From NCBI GenBank assembly GCA_018433835.1, contig JAHDQM010000024.1, forward strand, positions 1 to 64,000: a DNA stretch of 64,000 bases. Reading direction: 5' to 3'. Positions 1-8,992 of the stretch are shown piece by piece. Source of the stretch: Methanoculleus sp. (GTDB lineage: Archaea > Halobacteriota > Methanomicrobia > Methanomicrobiales > Methanoculleaceae). The translations under genes were made by a program, and so were the position numbers. Below the pieces are notes generated by a model. That model saw only the letters and a program-made list of their open reading frames with translations, had not been told where the DNA came from and made no database searches. Every line of letters begins with the position of its first letter. The first letter of the stretch is position 1.

Positions 1-24
1 GGAGGGGGGAGTATTCCCCCCTCC
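1..24. repeat. G/C-rich perfect inverted repeat
   Basis: A 10-bp perfect inverted repeat (GGAGGGGGGA at 1-10, TCCCCCCTCC at 15-24) with a GTAT loop sits downstream of the acyl-CoA synthetase, which reads towards it. It could be a transcript-end hairpin or part of a repeat cut by the window edge. No T-tract follows on the leftward strand within the window. Confidence 0.4.
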
Positions 25-157
25 CCTGTCCCCACCCCCCTCACGGCGATATCTCCACGAAATCCGTACATGGGCATGTGGCTAAACGAAATTCGAACAC
101 CATCAGATGGCGAGTTGCGCACCACCACGCCCATAAAAAAATGAACGGGGAAGCCGT

Positions 158-1996
158 TCAGTTCCCGTTATTGTTCTTCCGCAGTTCCTGGTCCCGCAGG
201 ACGTTCCTCTGGATCTTTCCGGATATCGTCTTCGGGAGCTCCGGGACAAACTCGATCGACCTCGGGTACTTGTACGGGGCGGTGGTGTTCCGGACATGGG
301 CCTGGAGTTCCTTGACCAGCGATTCGGACGGCTGGTAGCCGGGCTTTAAGACGATGAAGGCCTTGACGACCATCCCGCGGATGAGGTCCGGCGACCCGAC
401 AACCGCCGACTCCTGGACGCCCGGGTGCTCCATGAGGGCGCTCTCCACCTCGAACGGCCCGATCCGGTAGCCGGAGGACTTGATGACGTCGTCATCGCGC
501 CCGATGAACCAGAAGTAGCCGTCCTCGTCCATACGCGCCTTGTCGCCGGTGTAGTAGAACCCGTTCTGGAACGACTCCCGGTTCGCTTCGGGGTTGTCCA
601 GGTACTCTACGAAGAGCCCGACCGGCCGGGGGTCGAGTTTGACCGCGATGCGCCCTTCCTCACCGCGGCCGACCTGGTTGCCGTCGTCGTCGTGGAGCTC
701 GATATGCCAGCCCGGAGCGGGCCTTCCCATGGAGCCGGGCTTATGCGTCATGCAGGGGAACGTGGCGATGCAGCAGACGGTCTCCGTCTGGCCGTATCCC
801 TCGTAGATGGGCTGCCCGGTGCCGTCCTGCCAGACGCGGATCACCTCGGGGTTGAGCGGCTCCCCGGCGCTGCAGCAGTGCCGGAGGTCCCGGAAGTCGA
901 ACTTGTCGAGGTCGGCGAGGATCAGCATCCGATAGACCGTCGGCGGTGCGCAGAACGTGGTCACCTCGTACTTCTCGATCAGCGGGAGGAGCTCGGTCGC
1001 GCCGAACTTCCCCCGGATATCGTAGACGAAGATGCAGGCTCCGGCGATCCACTGGCCGAAGATCTTGCCCCAGGCGCACTTCGCCCACCCGGTATCCGAG
1101 AACGTCAGGTGCAGGTCGTTTTCCGTGACGTCCTGCCAGAGCGAGGCGGTGATGATATGCCCGAGCGGGTAGCTGTTGTCGTGCAGCACCATCTTGGCCT
1201 CGCCGGTGGTGCCCGAGGTGAAGTAGATCATCATCGGGTCGGTCGACTTCGTCCTCTTCGCGACCGGCATGCTGACCTTGTGGTGCGATACCGGTGCAGG
1301 GTACTCGAGCTCGTGCGGGTAGCTCGCCCAGCCCTCCCGCTCTCCGTCCGCCAGGAACAGGGTTTTGAGCAGCGGGCAGGCGTTGGCGACCTCGTCGACT
1401 TTCTCGGCGTTCTCGCGGTTGGTGATGATCATCCTGAACTTCCCGGCCTGCACGCGGTATTTGATGTCTTTTGGGGTCAGCATCGTCGGGCAGGGGCAGA
1501 AGACCGCCCCGAGCTTGGTGAGCGCGATGACGAAGATCCACCATTCCGGGACCCTCGGGAGCATCAGCATGACCCGGTCGCCCTTCTTGATGCCGTACTT
1601 CAGGAGGATGTTCGCGGCACCGTTAGAGAGGTACCTGAGGTCGCGGAAGGTGTACTTCCTCTCGTTCCCCCCCTGGTCCACCCAGATCATCGCCAGTTTG
1701 TTCCGGTCGGTCTCGGCCCACCGGTCGATCACGTCGTAGCCGAAGTTGAAGTGTTCGGGGACGTCGATGGTGAAGTTGGCGCAGGCGGCCTCGTAGTCGG
1801 TCATGTTCGGTTCCCGGACGCTTGCAGGCGGTGCCCCCGCGGGGACCGCGGACTGCACGCCGTTTGCCGATGCACCGTCGAGGTACTTCGTGCAGAGGTC
1901 GTTGAGCCATTCCGACCGGGACATTCCCCGGAATTCACGCATCCTGTCGATCGCCTTCACGAGGGCGTCATCCATCGTGACCGAGTATCGCACCAT
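158..1996 (-). CDS. AMP-forming acyl-CoA synthetase with N-terminal ribbon-helix-helix domain
   Basis: ANL-superfamily enzyme that activates a carboxylic acid to its acyl-CoA through an acyl-adenylate. Visible motifs are the P-loop-like YFTSGTTGEAKM, the YGQTE adenylate motif, the hinge GDKARMDEDGYFWFIGRDDD, and the catalytic lysine near the C terminus in TISGKIQRN. The length is like medium-chain acyl-CoA synthetases. The chosen ATG at 1996 gives 612 aa. The first 45 residues (MVRYSVTMDDALVKAIDRM..., then SRSEWLNDL) resemble a CopG/RHH DNA-binding domain, joined by an Ala/Pro-rich linker to the usual enzyme start (MTDYEAACANF). No ribosome site is well placed before this ATG, so the message may be leaderless. 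The fusion is unusual for the family. The acyl substrate cannot be read from sequence. Confidence 0.88.
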   Translation of the reverse strand: MVRYSVTMDDALVKAIDRMREFRGMSRSEWLNDLCTKYLDGASANGVQSAVPAGAPPASVREPNMTDYEAACANFTIDVPEHFNFGYDVIDRWAETDRNKLAMIWVDQGGNERKYTFRDLRYLSNGAANILLKYGIKKGDRVMLMLPRVPEWWIFVIALTKLGAVFCPCPTMLTPKDIKYRVQAGKFRMIITNRENAEKVDEVANACPLLKTLFLADGEREGWASYPHELEYPAPVSHHKVSMPVAKRTKSTDPMMIYFTSGTTGEAKMVLHDNSYPLGHIITASLWQDVTENDLHLTFSDTGWAKCAWGKIFGQWIAGACIFVYDIRGKFGATELLPLIEKYEVTTFCAPPTVYRMLILADLDKFDFRDLRHCCSAGEPLNPEVIRVWQDGTGQPIYEGYGQTETVCCIATFPCMTHKPGSMGRPAPGWHIELHDDDGNQVGRGEEGRIAVKLDPRPVGLFVEYLDNPEANRESFQNGFYYTGDKARMDEDGYFWFIGRDDDVIKSSGYRIGPFEVESALMEHPGVQESAVVGSPDLIRGMVVKAFIVLKPGYQPSESLVKELQAHVRNTTAPYKYPRSIEFVPELPKTISGKIQRNVLRDQELRKNNNGN

Positions 1997-2009
1997 GCAG
2001 TACAGGTTT

Positions 2010-2078
2010 GTGGTGCGCCATATCACCTTTTTGATTTGTCGGGCACCACGATCCGGGAAAACGGCATCTTTGTGGTGC
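2010..2078. promoter_or_regulatory. Three GTGGTGC repeats upstream of the RHH-acyl-CoA synthetase
   Basis: GTGGTGC occurs at 2010-2016 and 2072-2078 and inverted (GCACCAC) at 2043-2049, with centres about 30 bp apart. They lie immediately upstream of the gene carrying the RHH domain. RHH proteins usually bind short repeated sites as dimers of dimers, so this could be an autoregulatory operator (inference). The two direct copies extend to TTTGTGGTGC. The leftward promoter core probably lies in the A-rich stretch around 2025-2040. Confidence 0.45.
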
Positions 2079-2192
2079 ATCCGGCCCGGATACCGGCCGG
2101 TATCCAATCCGGTTCGCCAGCCCGGGAGGGAGGAGCGCACCGATCTCCCGCACCAGCACGTTCAAATAGAGACAACGTGCATCAGGCCGCGT

Positions 2193-3016
2193 ATGGCGGA
2201 GCAGACTATCCTCGTTACGGGCTCGACGGACGGTATCGGGAAGGCGACCGCACGCGTCCTCTCCCGGCAGGGCCATCGTGTGCTGCTCCACGGCAGGGAC
2301 CCTGAGAAAGGCCGAAGAGTCCTCGCGGAACTGGAGGCGGCCACCGGCTCCGACCGGCTCGCCCTCTTCGTCGCCGACCTCTCGGTGCAGGAGCGGGTCA
2401 GGGATCTGGCAGAGGAGATCGGGGGGCGTACGACCGGCTCGACATCCTCATCAACAACGCCGGGGTCTTCATGCCGGAGCGGGAGGTTCTACCCGGCGGG
2501 ATCGAGATGACGTTTGCCGTAAACTTCCTCGCGCAGTTCCTGCTCACCCACGAACTCCTGGGGCTTCTTGAGAAAAGCACACTCTCGAGGATCGTGAACG
2601 TCGCGTCGATCGCCCACCGGAGCGTGCGGTCGGTCGACCGGGAGAACCTCCCGGGCTTTGAGGACTACGACGCCTACGATGCCTATGCCGTATCGAAGGC
2701 AGGGGTCGTCGCCTTCACCACGCGGCTCGCCCGGACCCTCGAGGGGACGGGGGTGACGGCAAACAGCCTCCACCCGGGGGTGATCGACACGAAGCTCCTC
2801 CGGGCCTATACCCACGGAAGGGATGGCGGCGCCCCGCCGGAGAAGGGGGCGGAGGTGGAGGCGCACCTCGCTCTCTCTCCGGATGCCGGTGAGGTGAACG
2901 GCAGGTACTTCGAAGCGACCAGGTGGACCCGGCCGTCGTCCCTCGCCCTCGATCCGGAGGTCCAGGAGCGGTTCTGGGAGATGGGGCGCGATCTTGCCGG
3001 AACGGGGCGTTGGTGA
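2193..3016 (+). pseudogene. SDR-family NAD(P) oxidoreductase, frameshifted
   Basis: The N-terminal part shows the Rossmann motif VTGSTDGIGKA and the C-terminal part shows the SDR active site (VNVASIAHRS, then Y..SKAG with YAVSKAG). The two parts lie in different frames and join at the G run 2421-2426. Adding one G there restores a continuous SDR with LDILINNAGVF. The gene starts at 2193, divergent from the acyl-CoA synthetase, with no ribosome site but an A/T-rich box about 30 nt upstream. A single-base homopolymer change can be a sequencing error, so the gene may be intact in the organism. Confidence 0.8.
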
Positions 3017-3081
3017 CACGAAAGCATGATGATGGATGAAGGAGAGCAATGACCCGCCCGGGTACCCGGGAGGATGATCGC

Positions 3082-3258
3082 ATGACAAAACGCGAGTTAA
3101 AGGGCGAAGAAAAAGAGGAGACAAAGGAGTTCTGGTGCGAGATCTGCGGGGCGGCCTGCGACGAGATCACTGAGGAGAACTACCCGGACCTCGAGAAGGC
3201 CCGGGTGCTCTGCCCGGGCTGCAGGAAGTCCTACGAGGAGTCCTGCAGGCTGCAGTGA
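3082..3258 (+). CDS. Small zinc-ribbon protein
   Basis: 58-aa protein with two Cys pairs, CEIC-GAAC and CPGC (first pair about residue 19, last about 44), spaced as in a zinc ribbon or treble-clef knuckle, and a charged Lys/Glu-rich N terminus. Start 3082 is chosen because GGAGGATGATC at 3068-3078 matches an anti-16S site with good spacing. An in-frame ATG at 3049 would add 11 residues. It follows the SDR by about 65 bp on the same strand. Function unknown. Confidence 0.65.
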   Translation: MTKRELKGEEKEETKEFWCEICGAACDEITEENYPDLEKARVLCPGCRKSYEESCRLQ

Positions 3259-3312
3259 CGGGGAGATAACTTCCCGGCCTTCAACTCCTCGACTACCTGT
3301 TTGAGCCGGCGG

Positions 3313-3705
3313 TCATGAGGGGATGCGGCGGAGCAGATCCCCGGGCGGGACCGGCATCTGCCGGCGCTTCATATCCTTCCAGACAGCACGTTGCCGATAA
3401 AGCCAGAAGTCCAGATCGCCCGGGTCTTCGGCATAGAGCACTGTATGCGCCTCAAGAACTGCACCCCTGAGATACCAGGGGATCTCGTCGAAGATGACGA
3501 TATCGTAGCGTTCCCCCGCCGTGAGCATGCGCCTGTAGACCGGAGTGCGGTCGGCACTCTCGTGCAGGATGAGGCAGATATCGATGTCTGAGCGTTCGTC
3601 TGCGTAGCCTTTGACGTGCGACCCGTAGATGAGGATGCCCTTGATGGACGGCAGCACCTCACGGAAGTGTTCGAGGAGTCCTGTGCCGGTTATCTGTGAA
3701 GCCAC
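3313..3705 (-). CDS. MntA-type nucleotidyltransferase antitoxin
   Basis: 130-aa minimal nucleotidyltransferase. The motif GSHVKGYADERSDIDICLI matches the GSX10DXD signature of MntA proteins, which in characterised HepT/MntA modules AMPylate and neutralise the HepT RNase. The start at 3705 overlaps the end of the upstream HepT-like gene by 16 bp, so the two are one transcription unit with toxin-like gene first. The C-terminal part (IVIFDEIPWYL, then VLYAEDP) is typical of the family. Confidence 0.8.
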   Translation of the reverse strand: MASQITGTGLLEHFREVLPSIKGILIYGSHVKGYADERSDIDICLILHESADRTPVYRRMLTAGERYDIVIFDEIPWYLRGAVLEAHTVLYAEDPGDLDFWLYRQRAVWKDMKRRQMPVPPGDLLRRIPS

Positions 3706-4112
3706 GTGAGTATCACCCCGTAAGATTCGCGCAGGGCTTCGATGAGCCGTGTAATCGAGGCATACGCTATCCGGTCGTTGATGCCGTCGTATTCATAGAC
3801 CAGCCTGTTCCGGAGTCCGTTTGCCTCCTTCAGGGATTGGCCGAGATCTGGCGGGATGATCTCCCGTTCGACCAGATAGTCGACGTTGCTGTAGTCGTCC
3901 TGCGCCGATGAGTCCAGACTGCGCCTCATGAGGGCACAGATGTCGGCTGCGGCTTCGACCGCTTCCTGAAACTCCTTGTACATTGCCTTCCTGAGTATCC
4001 TGTCGGTGAGGATCTCCTCGGAGAAGTGCAGATCGATAAACTCCACCCGGTCGATCAGCATTTCGCATTTCTGCACCACTCTCTCCGCGATCGTTCCGGT
4101 GTGAGTTTCCAT
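3690..4112 (-). CDS. HepT-like (DUF86) protein with altered catalytic motif
   Basis: 140-aa helical DUF86/HepT-family protein, first gene of the pair with the MntA-like gene. The HepT RNase motif RX4HXY would be expected in RNRLVYEYDG, but the His position is Tyr (V-Y-E-Y), so RNase activity may be lost or changed. Start 4112 follows a GGGTGA site. An upstream ATG at 4256 gives a 48-residue extension that looks non-coding. Family membership is fairly sure. Toxicity is doubtful because of the missing His. Confidence 0.72.
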   Translation of the reverse strand: METHTGTIAERVVQKCEMLIDRVEFIDLHFSEEILTDRILRKAMYKEFQEAVEAAADICALMRRSLDSSAQDDYSNVDYLVEREIIPPDLGQSLKEANGLRNRLVYEYDGINDRIAYASITRLIEALRESYGVILTWLHR

Positions 4113-4252
4113 CGCTGAAGTTTCACCCGAAGTCGTATTTGAGTGTATGCTTTTTAGGGAAGCGTCGTGACAGCCGGTTCTGACGGGCGGGGTTTCCGGC
4201 GCCGGATGCGATCGCCGGCAAACCCTCACGAACTCCCGCCATGGAAGGGCAA

Positions 4253-4567
4253 TCACTTCCCGCCTTTCTTCAACTCCTCGATCATCTCCTCGACTTCTTC
4301 GTAGCCGTGCCGGTAGAACTCCTCTTCGGCGGGCTCGATCTCCCGCAGGAGGCGCAGGAATTCCCCGGCGTGCTCTTTTTCCTCGTTCGCGATATCGCGC
4401 ATCACCTTCTGGACCAGCGGGTCGTCGGTCGACTCGGCGATCTGGTTGTAAAACTGGATCGCCTCGTACTCGGCGGCGATCGAGAACCGGATCGTCCGGA
4501 TGAGTTCCCCCCGGTCAAGTTTGCGTTCCATGCGGTTCCCGGAGAACGGTTGTGCAAATTCGGGCAT
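4253..4567 (-). CDS. Ferritin-like di-iron protein (encapsulated-ferritin type)
   Basis: 104-aa two-helix ferritin-like protein. Iron-ligand pattern is visible as AAEYEAIQFY in helix 1 and NEEKEHAGEF (ExxH) in helix 2, which fits small ferritin-like proteins that oligomerise to build the di-iron site. Start 4567 is set by a strong GGAGGTCATC site nine bases upstream. The acidic C-terminal helix ends EEVEEMIEELKKGGK. No encapsulin shell gene is in the window. The likely role is iron or oxidative-stress handling. Confidence 0.78.
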   Translation of the reverse strand: MPEFAQPFSGNRMERKLDRGELIRTIRFSIAAEYEAIQFYNQIAESTDDPLVQKVMRDIANEEKEHAGEFLRLLREIEPAEEEFYRHGYEEVEEMIEELKKGGK

Positions 4568-4651
4568 GTCGGATGACCTCCGGGGGCTCATGCGACGGTG
4601 CGCTATTTATAGGTTGGGCCGGCTGCTGCCCGCTGTGAACGGGGAACCCCT

Positions 4652-6354
4652 TCACGCAACCATCGTGTTCCTCCCCTCCGGCTTCACGTCCACCGGCTCC
4701 GGAAGAGATTTCATATACGCGACCAGTGCATCGACATCGAACGGGCCGTTGACCACGTTCGTTCCTTTCGTGAACACGGTATACCCATCGCCGCCGGTTG
4801 CGAGAAAGTCGACCATTGCCGCCGTGTATTCCGCGTTCGGGTCCAGCGGAACGCCGCCGACCCGGATTTCGGTAACTTTGCCGCCGGCGGGTTTTCTATC
4901 GTCGAAGGTGTACGAAAGCCCGGAGACGCCGAGGTTGTGGGGCGGGAGCAGGGTCCCCCACTGCTGTTCCAGCGCGACCCTGACCTGATCTCCCGTAAGT
5001 GTCATCGAGAGCACGGTCGCAGAGAACGGCTGCACCGCATAAAGGTCGCCCCAGGTGACATTCCCCTCTGCTATGTCCGCCCGGAGCGAACCGGTGGTGA
5101 TAAACGCGATATCGGCGTTCATCGATGCCCGCTGGCCGTCGGCGACGAGGTCGCCGAGTGCGGATTCGCCGGCACCGGTCTGTTGGCGCGTGATGTTCGC
5201 CGATGCAATCGTGACGACCCGGTCGGTCATCGGCCCGACCGCCTCTTCGCTCATTTTGAGTAAGAGAGACCTCCGGATCGGGACTGGTGCCCGGCGGACG
5301 GTCACTGTATGCCGGGACGATCCGTGCCGATTTATGGGTGACCTCGCCGGTGACGGGATCGATGACGAGGTCGATATCGGCAAAAGCCCTGCTGTAACTG
5401 TATGCCTGCGTCACCAGTACCGGATTTCCGCCGGCGTTCTCCAGGTAGGCGTTGGTGAACGCATGGGTGTGGCCCGAGAGGACGACGTCCACGTCCGGGT
5501 CAAGGCCGGCGACGATCCCGGCGACCCTGCCCGTCACGTTGCCCCCTTCCCGGGTCGGACCGTCGTAGGGGTCCTGCCAGCCCCCCTCGTGGAGGAGGAC
5601 GACGATCGCATGCACCCCCTGCTGCTGGATCTCCGGGACGTAGCGGTTGATCGACTCGGTCTCGTTTCTGAATTCGACCTGCTCGATGTTGATCGCCTTC
5701 TGGATCGAGGGCGTTTCGGTTGTATCGGCACCGATAAACGCTATCCGTGCGCCGCCGACGTCGCGTATCGTGTAGGGGGCGGCAAGAAGGGTGCCGTTTG
5801 TCTTCCAGGCCACGTTCGAAGAGACGGATTCCGCTGCCGCACCCGGGTAGGGGTCTATCAGGTGGGGTGATGGTTGTTGTACCGTTCCCGCCGCGGACCA
5901 TCCGCAGCAGTTCGTCCGTGCCCCGGTCGAACTCGTGGTTGCCGAAGGTTGCGATCATCTCCGGGCAGTCGTCTGCGAGGCCGTTGAAGAACAGCAGGGT
6001 GGGTTCGTCCAGCAGCAGCCCGGATTCCGGAGGCGACGCTCCGACAACGTCCCCGGAGAGCGCGATGAACGTGGTAGCCTCGCCGGCATCCGCCATGCCG
6101 CATTCGAGGTACGAAGCAAGCACCGGTGCGCTCCCGGCCGGTTCCTCATTGAGGTTCTGCCCGACGGGCAATTGACCGTGGAAGTCGTTGACCGCGAGGA
6201 TCTTGACGTGTACCGGTGCTGTTGCCGGGGACGGTGCAGGGCAGAGGTAGCCCGAGAGTGCGATGGGGGCGAGAACGACGAACAGGAGTACGAATAAGCC
6301 GACGATCGCCTGCCGCCGGGGCGATCTGCCGCTCGTGGATGAACCGGCTGCCAT
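4652..6354 (-). pseudogene. Membrane-anchored 5'-nucleotidase (metallophosphatase), two frameshifts
   Basis: UshA-like enzyme: N-terminal membrane anchor (about residues 13-35), metallophosphoesterase domain with VNDFHGQ, SGDVVG, GNHEFDRG, LHEGG and SGHTHAF, then the 5'-nucleotidase C-terminal domain with TTGSLRADI and TGDQVRVALEQQW. It would hydrolyse nucleoside phosphates outside the cell. The reading frame breaks at the G run 5864-5867 (one extra base) and again near 5260-5272, where removing one base continues into SLLKMSEEAVG. All three frame segments are well conserved, so the breaks are either recent or sequencing errors. Start 6354 is placed just before the anchor. Confidence 0.85.
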
Positions 6355-6543
6355 TGAAAGAACTCTCGCCGGACGGCATAAACACCAGCCGAAATAGATC
6401 CGCACGGGAAAGAGAGAATGGGGTGTCTATCCGGCCGATACGGCATAACGCAAGGTCAGGCGCGGCGCGTTCTATCTCCCGCCCGCGTTCATTGAGCGGC
6501 GGGGGCGGACGACTCCCTCGCGGTTGCGGCTCCGGGCAGGCGC

Positions 6544-6981
6544 TCAGCCGGTCCGGGGGAGGATTGCCTCGACGGTGATCGCGTAGGCGATCGTCTCGCC
6601 TGCGAGCGGGTGGTTCGCGTCGACGGTGATGCTTTTCTCGTCCACATCGAGTACGGTCACCAGGCAGGATTTTCCCATCACCTCGACCCTGAGGAATTCC
6701 CCGGGAACCGGTTCGTGGTCGAGTTTGAGCTTCCTGCGTTTTATCGTGACGACGAGTTTCCTGCGGAACTTCCCGTAGGCCTTCTCCGGGGGCAGCACCA
6801 CGGTCACCGGCTCGCCCGCCTCTCTTCCGATCAGCGCCTCCTCGAAGAGGGGATTGACCTGGTTCGCCCCGAGGGTTACCCGGACCGGCTCGCCCGTTCG
6901 GGTGTCCTCGAAGACCTCGCCGTCGGGGCGGGTGCTGGTGAAGTGCAGGAACAGGGTATCGCCGTCCTGTATGGGTGGCAT
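6544..6981 (-). CDS. FKBP/SlyD-type peptidyl-prolyl cis-trans isomerase
   Basis: 145-aa protein with the FKBP start QDGDTLFLHFTSTRPDGEVFEDT, then PLFEEALIGREAGEPVTVVLPPEKAYG, an insert-in-flap region, and the closing VDANHPLAGETIAYAITVEAI typical of SlyD-like archaeal FKBPs. It assists proline-limited folding in the cytoplasm. It stands alone between the nucleotidase and a HepT/MntA module. No signal peptide is visible. Confidence 0.9.
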   Translation of the reverse strand: MPPIQDGDTLFLHFTSTRPDGEVFEDTRTGEPVRVTLGANQVNPLFEEALIGREAGEPVTVVLPPEKAYGKFRRKLVVTIKRRKLKLDHEPVPGEFLRVEVMGKSCLVTVLDVDEKSITVDANHPLAGETIAYAITVEAILPRTG

Positions 6982-7091
6982 GGGTGACTTATCGGTTTGT
7001 CGGGCAGGGGTTTAATTCATTGTGAATGTAATGGATTCCCGGAGCATGCCCCTAAATGGGCCCTGTTAAAACCCCCTATTGTAGGAGTCTT

Positions 7092-7436
7092 TTATTCCCA
7101 ATCGGTGAGAATATCTCCAATTTGCCGGTGCAGAATAGGTATTTCCACAGTTGCCAGAGTCCAGACATATTTCAAATGCACGCTTGGATAATCATGAATC
7201 AGCCTGTCACGCAGTCCTGAGATTTTTCTCCACGGAATGTCCGGATATTCATCCCGGAAGTCATCCGGAACATGTTTTGCAGCTTCACCAATAATCTCAA
7301 AAAATCTGATGAGACCCGCGTTGTACAACGAATCTCCAAGAAATTCCTCATAACTCATTCGTTCGGTTGCCTTCATGATATTTTCAGATTGCTCGTAAAT
7401 ATCTGCAAGATAGTATCGCAACCGCAACTCAGTCAT
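7092..7436 (-). CDS. HepT-family (DUF86) RNase toxin
   Basis: 114-aa DUF86 protein with the full RX4HXY motif in RDRLIHDYPSV, plus the conserved EIIGEAAKHVPDDFR and PDIPWRKI segments. HepT proteins are RNases held inactive by the partner MntA. Start 7436 is chosen because its ATG overlaps the stop of the upstream MntA gene by 4 bp (ATGA), a typical coupled arrangement. An ATG at 7484 would overlap the partner more deeply. The order here is antitoxin then toxin, opposite to the module at 3.3-4.1 kb. Confidence 0.85.
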   Translation of the reverse strand: MTELRLRYYLADIYEQSENIMKATERMSYEEFLGDSLYNAGLIRFFEIIGEAAKHVPDDFRDEYPDIPWRKISGLRDRLIHDYPSVHLKYVWTLATVEIPILHRQIGDILTDWE

Positions 7437-7765
7437 GCTGTACCTCTCTCGCGCGTGCAGAAAATAGCCTCCATCATCACGCATATGCGGAATCTCTCAC
7501 TCATCCACTCAACGGAGACCAGATCCACTTTTCTCTGGAGTAAATCCTCAAGAAAATCCCCTAAATCCAGTAAATTCTCGTAAGTGTCCATCTCCGGACG
7601 AAACGAGTATACTACGTCCACGTCCGATTCCGGTGTATCCTCCTCGCGCGATACGGAGCCGAAAATACCGATTGTTTCGATACCGTATTTCCCCCTGAGG
7701 GTCGGGAGCTCACGCTCAAGAAGGGCCAGAACCTTGGGCTTGATGGATTGATATTCTTTCACCAT
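7433..7765 (-). CDS. MntA-type nucleotidyltransferase antitoxin
   Basis: 110-aa minimal nucleotidyltransferase with GIFGSVSREEDTPESDVDVVYSF, the complete GSX10DXD signature, and a second acidic strand in KVDLVSVEW. It precedes and is translationally coupled to the HepT gene. Start 7765 has GGAGGCGATCG directly upstream. The G+C content of this module is lower than that of the flanking genes, which suggests acquisition by transfer. Confidence 0.85.
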   Translation of the reverse strand: MVKEYQSIKPKVLALLERELPTLRGKYGIETIGIFGSVSREEDTPESDVDVVYSFRPEMDTYENLLDLGDFLEDLLQRKVDLVSVEWMSERFRICVMMEAIFCTRERGTA

Positions 7766-7898
7766 CGATCGCCTCCGGGATTTACCGATGATAACTCTTT
7801 GCCATCACGAGATATGAGGTTTTGCCAGTAGAAAGGAGACATCTCCACGACGGATGGGATAAAATTGGTTCTTAATTTCGAAAAAGGAGTATTATTCA

Positions 7899-7971
7899 AG
7901 CCTCAGGCGAGATTCGAACTCGCGACCTTGTCCTTACCAAGGACACGCTCTACCGGCTGAGCCACTGAGGC
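7899..7971 (-). tRNA. tRNA-Thr (anticodon GGT)
   Basis: The reverse strand folds into a cloverleaf. Acceptor GCCTCAG pairs with CTGAGGC at 7900-7906, the anticodon stem TGTCC/GGACA encloses loop TTGGTAA with anticodon GGT, and the T arm contains GTTCGAATC. The discriminator base is T and no CCA is encoded. Confidence 0.95.
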
Positions 7972-8051
7972 GTAACGCACCAACTATATTGGAGGTTTAC
8001 CCTATAAAAGGTTACGGCAGAAACCGGGCGAGGAACCGGGCAGGACCGGCC

Positions 8052-8783
8052 TTATTCGCCCCGCGCGACGGCATCGATCGCCTCCAACGCGGCGATGCTG
8101 GCGGTCACCCCGTCGAAGGTCTCCACCTCGACGATGGGGATGACGTTGTTCCTCTCGACGGCCTCCATCACGGCCACGAAATCGATCGTCCCGGTCCCGA
8201 CCGGGGAATGCGTGTCCTCGGTGCCGTCGTTGTCGTGCAGATGGTAGTGCGCCGCCGGGTGGGCGAGGAAACCGTCCAGGCACCCGTTCAGGTTCGCGTG
8301 GCCGACGTCGAGCGCAAGCCCGATCCCGTCGATGAGCGGCAGGTCCTCGCAGGAGCGCAGGAAGAAGTACTCCCAGTTCCCCATGTTCTCCACGAAGAAC
8401 GTGACCGAGAGGTCGTCGGCCGCCGCCGTGAGTTCGTCGAGCGACTGCCGGAACCTTTCTGCCGCCCGCTCCCGCTCCTCGTGCCACGCATAGTAGCCCG
8501 GGTGGATGACCACGTCCGCCCCGACCTCGGCGGCGACGGCGAACGTCTGCGTCAGGATCTCGACGCTCGCCCGCCGGATGGGCTCGAGGAGGCTTGCGAT
8601 GTTGACCCCCCGGGACGGCGCGTGGATGAAGTAGAGATACGAGTAGCTCTCAAGCGGTTCCGCGCTCTCCAGGTAGTGCAGCCCGTCATCCATCACCTCC
8701 ACGCAATCGGTTATGGGAGCGAGTTTCTCGAGTGCGCGAGCGAGCGGCTCACGGTGAAGGCAGTAGGTGGAGACGCCAAACAT
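8052..8783 (-). CDS. Sugar-phosphate isomerase/AP endonuclease-type TIM-barrel protein
   Basis: 243-aa xylose-isomerase-like TIM barrel. Metal-site segments appear in barrel order: VIHPGYYAWH, FFVENMGNWEY, LALDVGHANLNG, HYHLHDNDG and PIVEVE, supplying His, Glu, Asp, His and Glu ligands. Start 8783 is chosen because the barrel begins at once (MFGVSTYCLH) and a CTATTTATC box lies about 25 nt upstream, suggesting a leaderless message. A longer in-frame extension to 9191 runs into the divergent radical SAM gene and is not credible. The substrate is unknown. Confidence 0.82.
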   Translation of the reverse strand: MFGVSTYCLHREPLARALEKLAPITDCVEVMDDGLHYLESAEPLESYSYLYFIHAPSRGVNIASLLEPIRRASVEILTQTFAVAAEVGADVVIHPGYYAWHEERERAAERFRQSLDELTAAADDLSVTFFVENMGNWEYFFLRSCEDLPLIDGIGLALDVGHANLNGCLDGFLAHPAAHYHLHDNDGTEDTHSPVGTGTIDFVAVMEAVERNNVIPIVEVETFDGVTASIAALEAIDAVARGE

Positions 8784-8992
8784 ACAGAATGTTCCGGCCG
8801 GGACGATAAATAGGTTCGGAATAGACACCTCCCCGGCGTATCCTGCCTCGTCGGAACGTGCGTTAACCGGGCGGCCTTCATCCCGCCCGGCCGCATCTGC
8901 AGGACGGGATCGGGGGTGGCCCCCGGCGGGTCGTTGCAGAGAGGTGAACCCTGATGATTCCTCGCGCCGGATAGTACTCCGGACAAAACCCC

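Noticed and set aside
425..2305. 626-codon rightward open frame opposite the acyl-CoA synthetase
   Set aside because: It is antisense to a gene with clear family motifs. Its composition (Arg, Asp, Val, Leu without domains) is typical of the complementary frame in G+C-rich DNA.
4253..4567. Encapsulin cargo system
   Set aside because: The ferritin-like protein fits encapsulated types, but there is no encapsulin shell gene in the neighbourhood, so a compartment system is not claimed.
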